In this document: positions 54,218-64,000 of the stretch, piece by piece
Numbering within the stretch: position 1 is the first letter of the stretch
Layout of the letters: each line of letters starts with the position of its first letter
From: Paraescarpia echinospica
Taxonomy: Eukaryota; Annelida; Polychaeta; Sabellida; Siboglinidae
Assembly (NCBI GenBank): GCA_020002185.1
Contig: CM034541.1
Location: forward strand, 26,328,164-26,392,163
Direction of reading: 5' to 3'
Length of the DNA: 64,000 nt
Notes under the pieces: model-generated
Database searches by the model: none
What the model saw: the letters and a program-made list of their open reading frames with translations, nothing else
What the model was told of the DNA's origin: nothing
Translations under genes and position numbers: made by a program

Positions 54218-54960
54218 CATGTGACCGCTCACAAGACGTCGCTGAAAGCGCCAAACGAGGGACCATTCTGAAGTAACAAGGACAATTGTGTTTATTTGAT
54301 CTGGTTCATACGGATGATATAATCTCTGTCGACCAGTTTTCCTCGTGTCGCTGAAAGACGTACGCCCCCACTCACCCAGTGAGGCAGCAGTCGGTGTCTA
54401 CCGACAGCGACGGAAGTGTCACTACGATGGTGACGATGGTGACGACAAATGCTAGACTAGTTAGACTACCTGCGCTTTTTCGCACTGAACTAACTGTGTG
54501 TGACTTTGATCATTATTTGAAACATCTGTGTTTATTTATTTGCGGTTCTGTTTTCGTAAATGTTGTGCTCTTGGCGAGGGTCGATGTAGGTAGTGACACC
54601 CCCTTCACCGAATTGCAGTTCATGTTGAGTGTGAGTCTCGCTAGAAGTGTGAGTCTCGCGAGACGTGTTAGTTACGAAAACGAGGTAAATGTGCGTTGAC
54701 ATGGTTGCTTTGTTTGCTGTGAGAAATAAAGAGTATACAACTATATACTAAATAATGGTTTACTATAGTGAACATATGGTAAACAATTTTCGTGTATTCT
54801 TTCGATTTATTTGCATAAATAGAAATAAATCCGTTAATTGCGTGATCATTAATTACTTGCACATCCACTAATTACTTGTGCACATCGACACGCGTGTACT
54901 GGACCGCTGGGTTCTCCTATTGAATCGTAAGTAGCCATGAAGTATCGGTGTCTTCCCAGT
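54218..54960. other. No gene recognised
   Basis: The 106-codon frame at 54379-54699 has no recognised motif. A short GTGAGTCTCGCTAGAA direct repeat is at 54628-54664. Confidence 0.5.
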
Positions 54961-54961
54961 A

Positions 54962-55521
54962 GTCCGAGGTGTGTGAATTGAGTGCCAGTGGCCTCCGAGG
55001 TGTGTGAATTGAGTGCCAGTGGCCTCCGAGGTGTGTGAATTGAGTGCCAGTGGCCTCCGAGGTGTGGGAATTGAGTGCAAGTGGCCCCCGAGGTGTGGGA
55101 ATTGAGTGCCAGTGGCCTCCGAGGTGTGTGAATTGAGTGCCAGTGGCCTCCGAGGTGTGGGAATTGAGTGCCAGTGGCCTCCGAGGTGTGTGAATTGAGT
55201 GCCAGTGGCCTCCGAGGTGTGTGAATTGAGTGCCAGTGGCCTCCGAGGTGTGTGAATTGAGTGCCAGTGGCCTCCGAGGTGTGGGAATTGAGTGCAAGTG
55301 GCCCCCGAGGTGTGGGAATTGAGTGCCATTAGCCCCCGATGTGTGGGAATTGAGTGCGATTAGCCCCCGAGGTGTGTGGATTGCGTACCATTAGCTCCCG
55401 ATGTGTGTGAATTGAGTGCAAGTGGCCCCCGAGGTGTGGGAATTGAGTGCCATTAGCCCCCGATGTGTGGGAATTGAGTGCGATTAGCCCCCGAGGTGTG
55501 GGGATTGAATGTTATTAGCCC
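54962..55521. repeat. 31-bp minisatellite, about 18 copies
   Basis: Units of TCCGAGGTGTGTGAATTGAG followed by TGCCAGTGGCC. The right third (from about 55320) consists of variants with TTAGCCCCCGA and GGGAATTGAG, and a 3-unit pattern repeats there. Because three units make 93 bases, open frames with 31-residue repeats appear on the minus strand; they are not genes. Confidence 0.96.
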
Positions 55522-55980
55522 GCTGGTCAATATACTGTTGGTTTAACGCCCCATTGATAATAAAATACTGTTTGAATTAGCTGACATGGAACCAGCTAAT
55601 ACAGCAAGCTTATAAAATAAGGCTCAGACATTAACTTTAGTTGAAAATTTCATGAAATCATTTTTGTCTAGATATTTCTTCTGAACGGTAATTGTGGATC
55701 TTTTCGTTCTAAGGTAATCATTAGTAGTACCATTTAAAGTTCGCACATTAATTGTGTGGCCTGGAAAGCTCAATGTCCTAACATGGGTCGAAGTTGTTAA
55801 TACAGGGATTCGCCGTGTGAGGAGAGAAAAGTTAAATTTATCTCACCAATTGAATGAAAGGCTAATTTCCTTCATCCAGGTATAATACGTTGCGAATTGG
55901 TCAGTGGAAAGCTAACTGTCCTAATTTTTACCCGAACAAACCAGTGAAAATATATACACTTTCTTAAAAACAGTTCGAAA
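55522..55980. other. No gene recognised
   Basis: Spacer between two tandem arrays. Confidence 0.5.
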
Positions 55981-55983
55981 CAG

Positions 55984-58900
55984 TGTGCGATGACCACATT
56001 CCTATGTACGATGTCCGCAGCCCTATGTGCGATGTCCGTAGTCCTATATGCGATGTCCGCAGTCCTATGTGCGATGTCCGCAGTCCTATGTACAATGTCC
56101 GCAGTCTACGTACGATGTCCGCAGTCCTATGTGCGATGTCTGCAAGCCTATGTGCGATGTCCGCAGTCCTATGTGCGATGTCTGCAAGCCTATGTGCGAT
56201 GTCCGCAGTCCTATGTGCGATGTCTGCAAGCCTATGTGCGATGTCCGCAGTCCTATGTGCGATGTCTGCAAGCCTATGTGCGATGTCCGCAGTCCTATGT
56301 GCGATGTCTGCAAGCCTATGTGCGATGTCCGCAGTCCTATGTGCGATGTCTGCAAGCCTATGTGCGATGTCCGCAGTCCTATGTGCGATGTCTGCAAGCC
56401 TATGTGCGATGTCCGCAGTCCTATGTGCGATGTCTGCAAGCCTATGTGCGATGTCCGCAGTCCTATGTGCGATGTCTGCAAGCCTATGTGCGATGTCCGC
56501 AGTCCTATGTGCGATGTCTGCAAGCCTATGTGCGATGTCCGCAGTCCTATGTGCGATGTCTGCAAGCCTATGTGCGATGTCCGCAGTCCTAAGTGCGATG
56601 TCTGCAAGCCTATGTGCGATGTCCGCAGTCCTATGTGCGATGTCCGCAGTTCTATGAGCGATGTCCGCAGTCCTATGTCCGCAGTCCTATGTACGATACA
56701 TCAGTCCTATGGGCGATATCTACAGTCCTACGTACGGTGTCTGCAGTCCAGTGTGCGATGTCCGAGTCCTATGTGCGATGTACACAGTCCTATGTGCGAT
56801 ATCCGCAGTCCTATGTACGATATCCGCAGTTCTATGTGCGATGTCTTCTGTCCTACGTGCGATGTCCACAGTCCTATGTGCGATGTCCGCAGTCCTGTGT
56901 ACGGTGTCGGCTGTCCTATATGCGATGTCCACACTCCTATGCGCGATATCCGCAGTCCTATGTACGGTGCCCGCTGTCCTAAGTACGATGTATGCAGTCC
57001 TACGTACGATGTACACGTCATAGGTGCGATATCCACAGTCCTATGTGTCATGTCCGCAGTCCTATGTGCGATGTCCGCAGTTCTATGTACGATGTCCGCA
57101 GTCGTAATTGCAATGTCTGCAGTCCTACGTGCGATGTACACGTCATAGGTGCGATATCCACAGTCCTGTTTGCGATGTCCGCAGTCCTGAGTGCGAAGTC
57201 AGCAGTCCTATGTGCGATGTCAGCAGTTCTATGTGCGATGTTCGCAGTCCTATGTGCGATACGTGCACTCCTATGTGCGATATTCGCAGTCATTTGTACG
57301 ATATCCACAGTCCTATGTACGGTGTCCGCAGACCTATGTACGATGTCCGCAGTACTATGTACGATACATCAGTCCTATGGGCAATATCTGCAGTCCTACG
57401 TACGGTGTCTGCAGTCCGATGTGCGATGACCACAATCCTATGTGCGATGTCCACAGTCCTATGTGCGATATCCGCAGTCCTATGTACGATATCCGCAGTT
57501 CTATGTGAGATGTCTTCTGTCCTACGTGCGATGTCCGCAGTCCTATGTGCTATGTCCACAGTCCTTAGTACGGTGTCAGCAGAGCTATGTACGATGTCCG
57601 CAGTCCTACGTACGATATCTCAGTCCTATGGGCGCTGTCTGCAGTCCTACGTACGGTGTCCGCAGTTCGATGTGTGATGTCCACAATCCTATGCACGATG
57701 TCCGCAGTCTTATGTGTGATGTCCGCATTCCTATGTGCGATGTTCGCAGTTCTATGTGCGATGTCTTCTGTCCTACGTGCGATGTGCGCAGTCCTTAGTG
57801 TGATGTCCGCAGTCCTATGTACGGTGTCCGCAGTCCTAAGTACGATGTATGCAGTCCTACGTACGATGTACACGTCATAGGTGCGATATCCACAGTCCTA
57901 TGTGTCATGTCCGCAGTCCTATGTGCGATGTCCGCAGTCCTATGTACGATGTCCGCAGTCGTAATTGCAATGTCTGCAGTCCTACGTGCGATGTACACGT
58001 CATAGGTGCGATATCCACAGTCCTGTTTGCGATGTTCGCAGTCCTAAGTGCGATATTCGCAGTCATTTGTACGATATCCACAGTCCTATGTACGGTGTCC
58101 GTAGACGTATGTACGATGTCCGCAGTCCTATGTACGATACATCAGTCCTATGGGCGATATCTGCAGTCCTACGTACGGTGTCTGCAGTTCTGTGTGCGAT
58201 GTCTTCTGTCCTACATGCGATGTCCGCAGTCCTATGTGCGATGTGCGCAGACCTATGTGCGATTTCCACAGTCCTATGTGCGATGTCCGCAGTCCAAAGT
58301 GCGATGGCCGCAGTGGTATGTGCGATCTCCAAAGTCCTACGTACGATATATCAGTCCTATGTACGATGTCCACAGTCCTACGTACTATATCTCAGTCCTA
58401 TGGGCGCTGTATGCAGTCCTACTTACGTGTCCGCAGTTCGATGTGCGATGTCCGCAGTCCTATGTGCTATGTCCACAGTCCTTAGTACGGTGTCAGCAGA
58501 CCTATGTACGATGTCCGCAGTCATACGTACGATATCTCAGTCCTATGGGCGTTGTCTGCAGTCCTACGTACGGTGTCCGCAGTTCGATGTCCACAATCCT
58601 ATGCACGATGTCCGCAGTCTTATGTGTGAAGTCCGCATTCCTATGTGCGATATCCGCAGTTCTATATGCGATATCGTCTGTCCTACGTGCGATGCGCGCA
58701 GTCCTAAGTGCGATGTCCGCAGTCCTTAGTGTGATGTCCGCAGTCCTGTGTACGGTGTCGGCAGTCCTATGTGCGATGTCGACAGTCCTATGTGCGATGT
58801 TCGCAGTCCTATGTGCAATGTCCGCAATCCTATGTGCGATGTCCGCAATCTTATCTACGGTGTCTGCAGTCCTAAGTGCGATGTCACCAGCCCTATGTGC

Positions 58901-59808
58901 GATGTCCGCAGTCCTATGTGCGATATCCACAGTCCTATGTGCGATGTCCGCAATCCTAAGTGCGATGTCCGCAGTCCCACGTGCGACGTCCGCAGTCTTA
59001 TATAAGATGTCCGCAGTCCTATGTCTTCAGTCCTATGTGCGATATCCGCAGTCCTATGTATTGTGTGCGCAGTCTTATGTGCGATGTCCGCAGTCCTAAG
59101 TGCGATGTCCGCAGTCATATGTGCGATGTCCGCAGTCCTATGTGCGATGTCCGCAGTCCTATGTACTGTGTCCGCAGTCCTATGTACTGTGTCCTCAGTC
59201 CTATGTACGATATCTCAGTTCTATAGGCGATGTCGACAATCCTACGTACGGTGTCCGCAGTCCGATGTGCGATGTCTGCAGTCCTATGTGTGATGTCCAC
59301 AGTCCTGTATGCGATGTCCACAGTCTTATGTATGATGTGCGATATCTGCAGTCCTGTGTACGGTGTCGGTAGTCCTATGTGCTATGTCCACAGTCCGATG
59401 TGCGATATTCGCAGTCCTACGTGCGATGTCTGTAGTCTTATTTGCGATGTCCGCAGTCTTATGTGCGATTTCCGCAGTCCTATGTGCGATATCCACAGTC
59501 CTATGTGCGATGTCCGCAGTCCTATGTACAATGTCCACAGTCTTATGTGCAATGTCCACAGTGTTTTGTGCGATGTCTGCCGTCCTATGTGCGATGTCAC
59601 CAGTTCTATATGCGACGTCCGCAGTCCTATGTACGATATCCAAAGTCCTACGTGCGATGTCCGCAGTCTTATGTGCGATGTCCACAGTCCTATGTGCATT
59701 GTCCATAGTCCTATGTGCGATGTCCGCAGTCCTGTGTGTGATGTCCACAGTGCTTTCCGCAGTCCTTTGTGCGATGTCCGCAATCCTGTGTGCGATGTCC
59801 GTAGTCCT
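55984..59808. repeat. 3.8-kb array of 21-bp units with higher-order structure
   Basis: About 180 copies of CAGTCCTATGTGCGATGTCC plus G. From 56110 to about 56640 units alternate strictly between CCGCAGTC and CTGCAAGC forms (42-bp dimer). Further right units are more varied and a higher-order period of 857 bp is visible: the block GTACACGTCATAGGTGCGAT occurs at 57011 and 57868, and again at 57136 and 57993. The 21-base period leaves several frames open on both strands for up to about 400 codons (MCDVRSP, YVRCPQS, LCAMSAV types). Confidence 0.97.
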
Positions 59809-59990
59809 AATATAGTTGTAGTCGAACTAATATAGTCGTAGTAATTGTTAAACGTCTGACATGTTCTGTTTTACACTTGATTTTCTTTCAGCAACGACCA
59901 TTGTATAACTACGTGTGGGGATTATGAAGTTGTATATACATTTGTGGATGCACATAACGACTGGTTAATTGAGTAATTATATAACACACT
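59809..59990. other. No gene recognised
   Basis: Short spacer between the array and the SINE. Confidence 0.5.
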
Positions 59991-60295
59991 GTGGGGTGCC
60001 GTGGCGCAGTGGACAGAACATCGGACTCTCAATCGAGAGAACCCGGGTTCGAATCCTGTGCTTTCGTTTCGAATCTAGGGCAAGTTCGTTCACTCTACGT
60101 TGCTCCAGTTCACTCAGCTGTATGGATAAGTACCTGGCTGTAAATTGTGATGGATATTTGTTTTCGGACACTAAATGCAGCGTGACCGAATGCTTCACAT
60201 AGAAGTCGAGATGGTGTTCGATTGAACAGGTCTAGCAGGGATAAAGGGTCTTAAGACTTTTGAGCAGTCTTAAGGACTGGCTACTGTGCTACATT
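59991..60295 (+). mobile_element. tRNA-derived SINE, full length
   Basis: Starts GTGGGGTGCCGTGGCGCAGT (A box), has GGGTTCGAATCCTGTG (B box), body GGGCAAGTTCGTTCACTCTA, AAGTACCTGGCTGTAAATTG, AGAAGTCGAGATGGTGTTCG, and ends GGACTGGCTACTGTGCTACA. Both Pol III boxes are intact. A tRNA cloverleaf is not preserved at the 3' side, so it is not called as a tRNA gene. Confidence 0.85.
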
Positions 60296-61284
60296 ATATT
60301 TTACCATTTTACCTTTACAATATCACACAAGTGACCTTTGGTTGTGTTACAATTGATCCGTACCACGGGGTCGATTGTAACAGCCGGCTTGCTAATATAT
60401 ACCACCAATACCATCACATTGATTTGTTTGTTGAACTCAAAACCCTGTCAAATTAGTAGCCAATTCACAGTTTCGTGTATTAGCACACAATGTATTTTTT
60501 AAAGAACTACAGTTAGTCCAGTACGACCATTTCATTTACAAATTATAATTGTACCCAGTCTCTCCATCCTAGAGCATATATTTGTTCTACGATCTTTTAT
60601 TCACCTTGATCACGAAACGGATTAATTGTGCTTTTATTGCATGTAAAACATTTTAATTTGTTGATAGATCATTTCTTTGGACTAAATTACAGACGTGTGA
60701 TGTAAATTGAAATATTATTAGGGTTGTTGTTAATAATATTAAGTCTACAGTTGCTAAGTCGGGGGTGAAACAAATGTATAATGTTTGTGTGAAACAAGGT
60801 GACAATTTGACAAACTTAATATTTTTGATAAAATATAGACGATTTTCACTGTGAAGTGACAATATTTTATGATTGTATCTTCTTGTGTCTGCCGACCACA
60901 CAGTAGTTCTACTATAATGTTAATATGTTTGCTTCCTTTTTGTAAATATAGTTCATGTAGTTTTACTATATCAAATAACATGGTATATATTTTAGTAAAT
61001 AACATATATGCTTAGTGGTTATATTACTATGTTACATGTTATATTTAATTTAATTGTTGAACGTTTAACAAGACAAGATTTTAACAAACATTGTTATACT
61101 CCACGAGGGGCCGGATGAAACGATAAAATCATTTGTAAAATCAATAAAGCACAGACTGTTCTTCTTTTCGTGTTATTCGTTAGTTTGCTGAAGGAGATTT
61201 CAATCAATGCCATAAAGTGGTACCACTTTTCAAATAAGTTAGAACTAATGGACTGTTTGTATTGGTGTGCACCCTCTCAAAGCG
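60296..61284. other. No gene recognised
   Basis: AT-rich, no motif-bearing frame. Confidence 0.5.
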
Positions 61285-61830
61285 AATCCAGCAGTGATCT
61301 CTACGTGTTCAGAATTGCTTAGCAAGGGTTGTGACTTGGTCTCCGAGTTTGTCTCACTCTATTTCACATCTGAAGTATCTGCTTTGGCTTCCTGCCGTGA
61401 CGAAGTTCGTATACTTTTTTCAGATATGTGCCATTACATACAATGCGCTTTTATATAAGCAACCACCATCATATTTACATTAATCGCTTACTCCTTTAAG
61501 ACAACCTATCCACCTTCGGTCATCTAGTTGTTACTTACTTTTGTTCCTAAAGCCAGTACTAACATTGGAACGGGGACTTTTCTGTTGCTGCACAAACTCT
61601 CTGGAATATGCCCCCTTGTTAGTGTTAGATCAGTTGAAAATGTTACACAATTCCGCTGTCATTTAAAAACGTATTTTTATAATCTTGCTGATCCACCATA
61701 GCTCCCTGGCATATCCATCCACATGTTGACAACATGAATACTATGTGTCGATTTTGAGATTGACTTGTTTTGCCTTGATGCGCCTCTGAGTATGGTTTCC
61801 AAGGAATTGTAAGAAGAAACATTATTATTA
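61285..61830 (+). pseudogene. L2/Rex-like LINE ORF2 C-terminus and 3' end, decayed
   Basis: Same family as 2155-2660 and 12597-13535: AGCAAGGGTTGTGACTTGGT, TGGCTTCCTGCCGTGACGAA, TTAGTGTTAGATCAGTTGAA, CTTGATGCGCCTCTGAGTAT and an ATT tail at 61821-61840. Several indels break the frame. Confidence 0.8.
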
Positions 61831-61840
61831 TTATTATTAC

Positions 61841-62400
61841 TACCAAAAATGTCCTTCATCTCAGGAGATGCCAGTCGTGAAAATGATATTGAAAAATATC
61901 AGAAAACACAGTGCACAGTTACATAAACACCACAACGCGCTCTCAGATACTCGGTGTTTGTTAAAACTGACGAAGGTCGAAGAGAATGTGAAGTTCACGT
62001 CCATCAATAGGCAGTAGTGATAGCGTATTATTGTGAAATACTATTCGTTTTGCTATGCTATTGGCATCAGGGTAGACATAAACATAATTGTCTACTTCGT
62101 GTTGCCAAGTCCATGACGTAGGGGCCGTTTTCTCGAAATATTTGCTACGCGCGCGTGGTTCCTGCAATTATGTTCCGAACAACTGACGTACCCCATAAAA
62201 TGTGAGAATCGTGACATATATGGGGTATTTTGAAAAAATATAAGTCCCATGTCCTAATCGTGGTGTCGTAGATTAATTCGTGAAAGTTTGGCGCTCGATG
62301 TTCAAGCCGTCTAAGAGGAAAACGTTAGCGTAACAGCAGACATACATACGAAAGTTCGATTATAAGCAGATGAACACATTTTTTCTATGCAATGATGTAC
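61841..62400. other. No gene; second member of a dispersed repeat at 62215-62330
   Basis: 62215-62330 matches about 27225-27345. Nothing else recognised. Confidence 0.5.
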
Positions 62401-62414
62401 TCAATTAGATTAAA

Positions 62415-64000
62415 ATTTTATTTTTTCAATTCAATACTTTATTTCCAATTTAAACAAACAAATGCATACAACATATGTACATTATGTAAATTTCCAAAGT
62501 TTAATTGGAAAGGGGGAATATCAATAAACCATAAATAATATTAATAGTAGACAAATACAGTGTAGCAGTAACATTGTTTTGTAACTGAAGAATGTGCTAA
62601 ACAAAAGTGCAACAATTACTACATTCATACTTCAAAATAGTTCTGATGCGTTCCAATATCCAGTAACCAATTTAGTCATACCATTGGCATTCTTCAAGGC
62701 AGCAATCTGAACATCGTTTTTTGAGAGTAATAGTAAATGATTATTTGATAAACTCGTCTAAACAATTCAAAAATGTAACACCATAGACAGAAATACACTT
62801 GGCCTTTACAGTAATCCGTGCATATACATGTTTTAATTTATTCCTTTGACGTGTTACATGCTGTGACGTATATTTTACATTGAGAAACATTCGCAGGTTA
62901 TAAGGCAACCCAATATTGTTAGCTTTAAAAAGTATGATAGAAATTCTTAATTTAATATGTCTTGAAGCTTAAGAATGCCTAGATGATAAAATAATGTATT
63001 AGTATGACTTAATGAATTGTCATTACAAATTATTCTAACACCTTTTTTGTAATATATAAACGTCGGCAATATATATGTGTTTTATACGTATTTCCCCAAA
63101 CTTCACAGCAGTAAGATAAATACGAAAGAAATAACGTACAATATAATACTAAAAGCGATTTTTTAACTAGCATATATTTGGCCCTCTATATAAATGGCAA
63201 TAGTTTTCGATAGTTTATACTTTACCATATTTATATGATATTTCCAGTTAAGTTTATCATCTATTAAGACTCCTAAAAAGTTTGTAACATATATTATATC
63301 AATAGACGTGTTATCGATTTTTACATCAATATTTGATTTTCACAACAGTTGGTAGAAATATGTAGTTTATCTTAGCCACATTTAGGTATAATCTATTTAC
63401 TGCAAATCACATATTTAACTTTTGTAGTTCATTGCTGACAACCTTGCTTAGCGGGGCTGGATCTTTCCAAGAGCAAAACATATTAGTATCATTCGCGAAA
63501 ACAATGAATTTTAGTATTTCCGAAATATTACTAATATCATTTATGTATAGTACAAAACGTTTTGGGCCCAGAATGGAACCTTGCGATACCCCACATAACA
63601 CCTGCAATAAATCCGAATTGCAGTCAGGATGCTGACATACTGTAGTATGTTATGCAAGTAGCTGTGTATTCACTCGCTGGCTACCCCCCCCCCCCCTAAT
63701 ACCATATGCCTCTAATTTTCTGAGTAATAAATTATGATCAGTTATATCAATCGTTTTTTCAAGTTAATGAATACCCCAATTGTGGATTTTTTAGTCTAAG
63801 GCAGTAGTAATATTTCCAGTTAGTTCTAACAAGGCTATTGAAGTGGACATATTTATACGAAACCCATACTGACTGTTACTTAAAATGTCATACTTTGCAA
63901 TAAATTGATCTAGCCTTGCATTAAATAATTTTAACGTTCATTTACTGGGAAATACATAATCACAAAAGGATGTGTTACATATCTGGGTGAACGGTATTAG
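62415..64000 (-). pseudogene. LINE ORF2 reverse transcriptase, decayed, runs off the window
   Basis: Minus strand, same family as 43892-46954. From the window end: LDQFIAKYDILSNSQYGFRI, NMSTSIALLELTGNITTAL, then broken motif A, an open stretch with LCGVSQGSILGPKRFVLYIN, FIVFANDTNMFCSWK (motif C, FAND in place of FADD) and a C-terminal YCCEVWGNTYKT, ILKLQDILNLRI part near 63115-62950. The 3' end with ATTGAATTGAAAAAATAAAA lies near 62415. A poly-C run (63685-63697) and several frameshifts mark decay. Confidence 0.8.

Noticed and set aside
54868..55329. Minus-strand 153-codon frame with 31-residue repeats
   Set aside because: Three 31-bp units make 31 codons; pure minisatellite translation.
55983..59835. 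Frames of up to 416 codons with MCDVRSP, YVRCPQS or LCAMSAV repeats
   Set aside because: The 21-bp unit keeps five or more frames open at once, so openness is no evidence of coding; there is no start context, signal sequence or unique domain.
59991..60070. Functional tRNA gene at the head of the SINE
   Set aside because: A and B boxes are good but the sequence continues into the shared SINE body and lacks a matching acceptor stem.

Overview
This is a eukaryotic (metazoan) nuclear window, almost certainly from a marine-type invertebrate. Support: spliceosomal splice signals upstream of the main genes, an FKRP/LicD-type Golgi protein of animal architecture, animal non-LTR retrotransposons (an intact CR1 with a PHD-esterase ORF1 and several L2-like elements), Harbinger, P/THAP and YqaJ-THAP DNA transposons, tRNA-derived SINEs and abundant mini- and microsatellites. 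The mix would fit a mollusc or a cephalochordate. I cannot choose between them from the sequence alone. There is no prokaryotic operon structure and no CRISPR array.

The only convincing host genes are paralogous FKRP-like (LicD-domain) type II membrane proteins in the same orientation: a full copy at 14726-16537, a full copy at 51629-53461, and the first 20 codons of a third at 441-500. The third runs into a run of exactly 1000 N (501-1500) and is base-for-base the same as the second (14285-14784) apart from one homopolymer base. It is therefore either a very recent tandem copy or an assembly duplicate. All copies share an upstream intron acceptor and flanking homology on both sides, so the locus is an expanding tandem family, and the two full copies show a patchwork of identity that suggests gene conversion.

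The space between the genes is occupied by mobile and repetitive DNA. 1.5-4.1 kb: CR1 and L2-like LINE tails and a long AGT microsatellite. 4.6-8.1 kb: minisatellites, a decayed Cys-rich transposon protein, a LINE ORF1 fragment and an old reverse transcriptase. 8.4-12.6 kb: an apparently intact CR1. 12.6-13.5 kb: an L2-like LINE fragment. 16.7-18.3 kb: a broken Harbinger element in the 3' flank of the first full FKRP-like gene. 21.9-24.5 kb: a P/THAP9-like transposon with about 115-bp terminal inverted repeats and an internal 33-bp minisatellite. 24.7-29.9 kb: inverted repeats enclosing a decayed integrase-type exon, a CR1 fragment and a SINE. 30.4-32.0 kb: a 1.5-kb palindrome with a tRNA-like sequence in each arm. 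33.1-36.6 kb: a LINE split by a 2.3-kb THAP plus YqaJ transposon, with the reading frame restored if the insert is excised in silico. 39.4-39.9 kb: a MITE. 40.2-42.7 kb: a 148-bp satellite. 43.2-47.3 kb: a nearly intact L2/CR1-group LINE with a single stop codon in ORF2. 55.0-59.8 kb: a 31-bp minisatellite and a 3.8-kb array of 21-bp units with higher-order structure. 60-64 kb: a SINE and two more LINE fragments.

Many of the long open frames (Thr/Leu/Tyr homopolymers, Cys-Val, His-Thr, MCDVRSP-type repeats) are only the result of tandem repeats whose unit is a multiple of three or of dinucleotide repeats, and are not called as genes. Family assignments come from recognised motifs, not from a database search.
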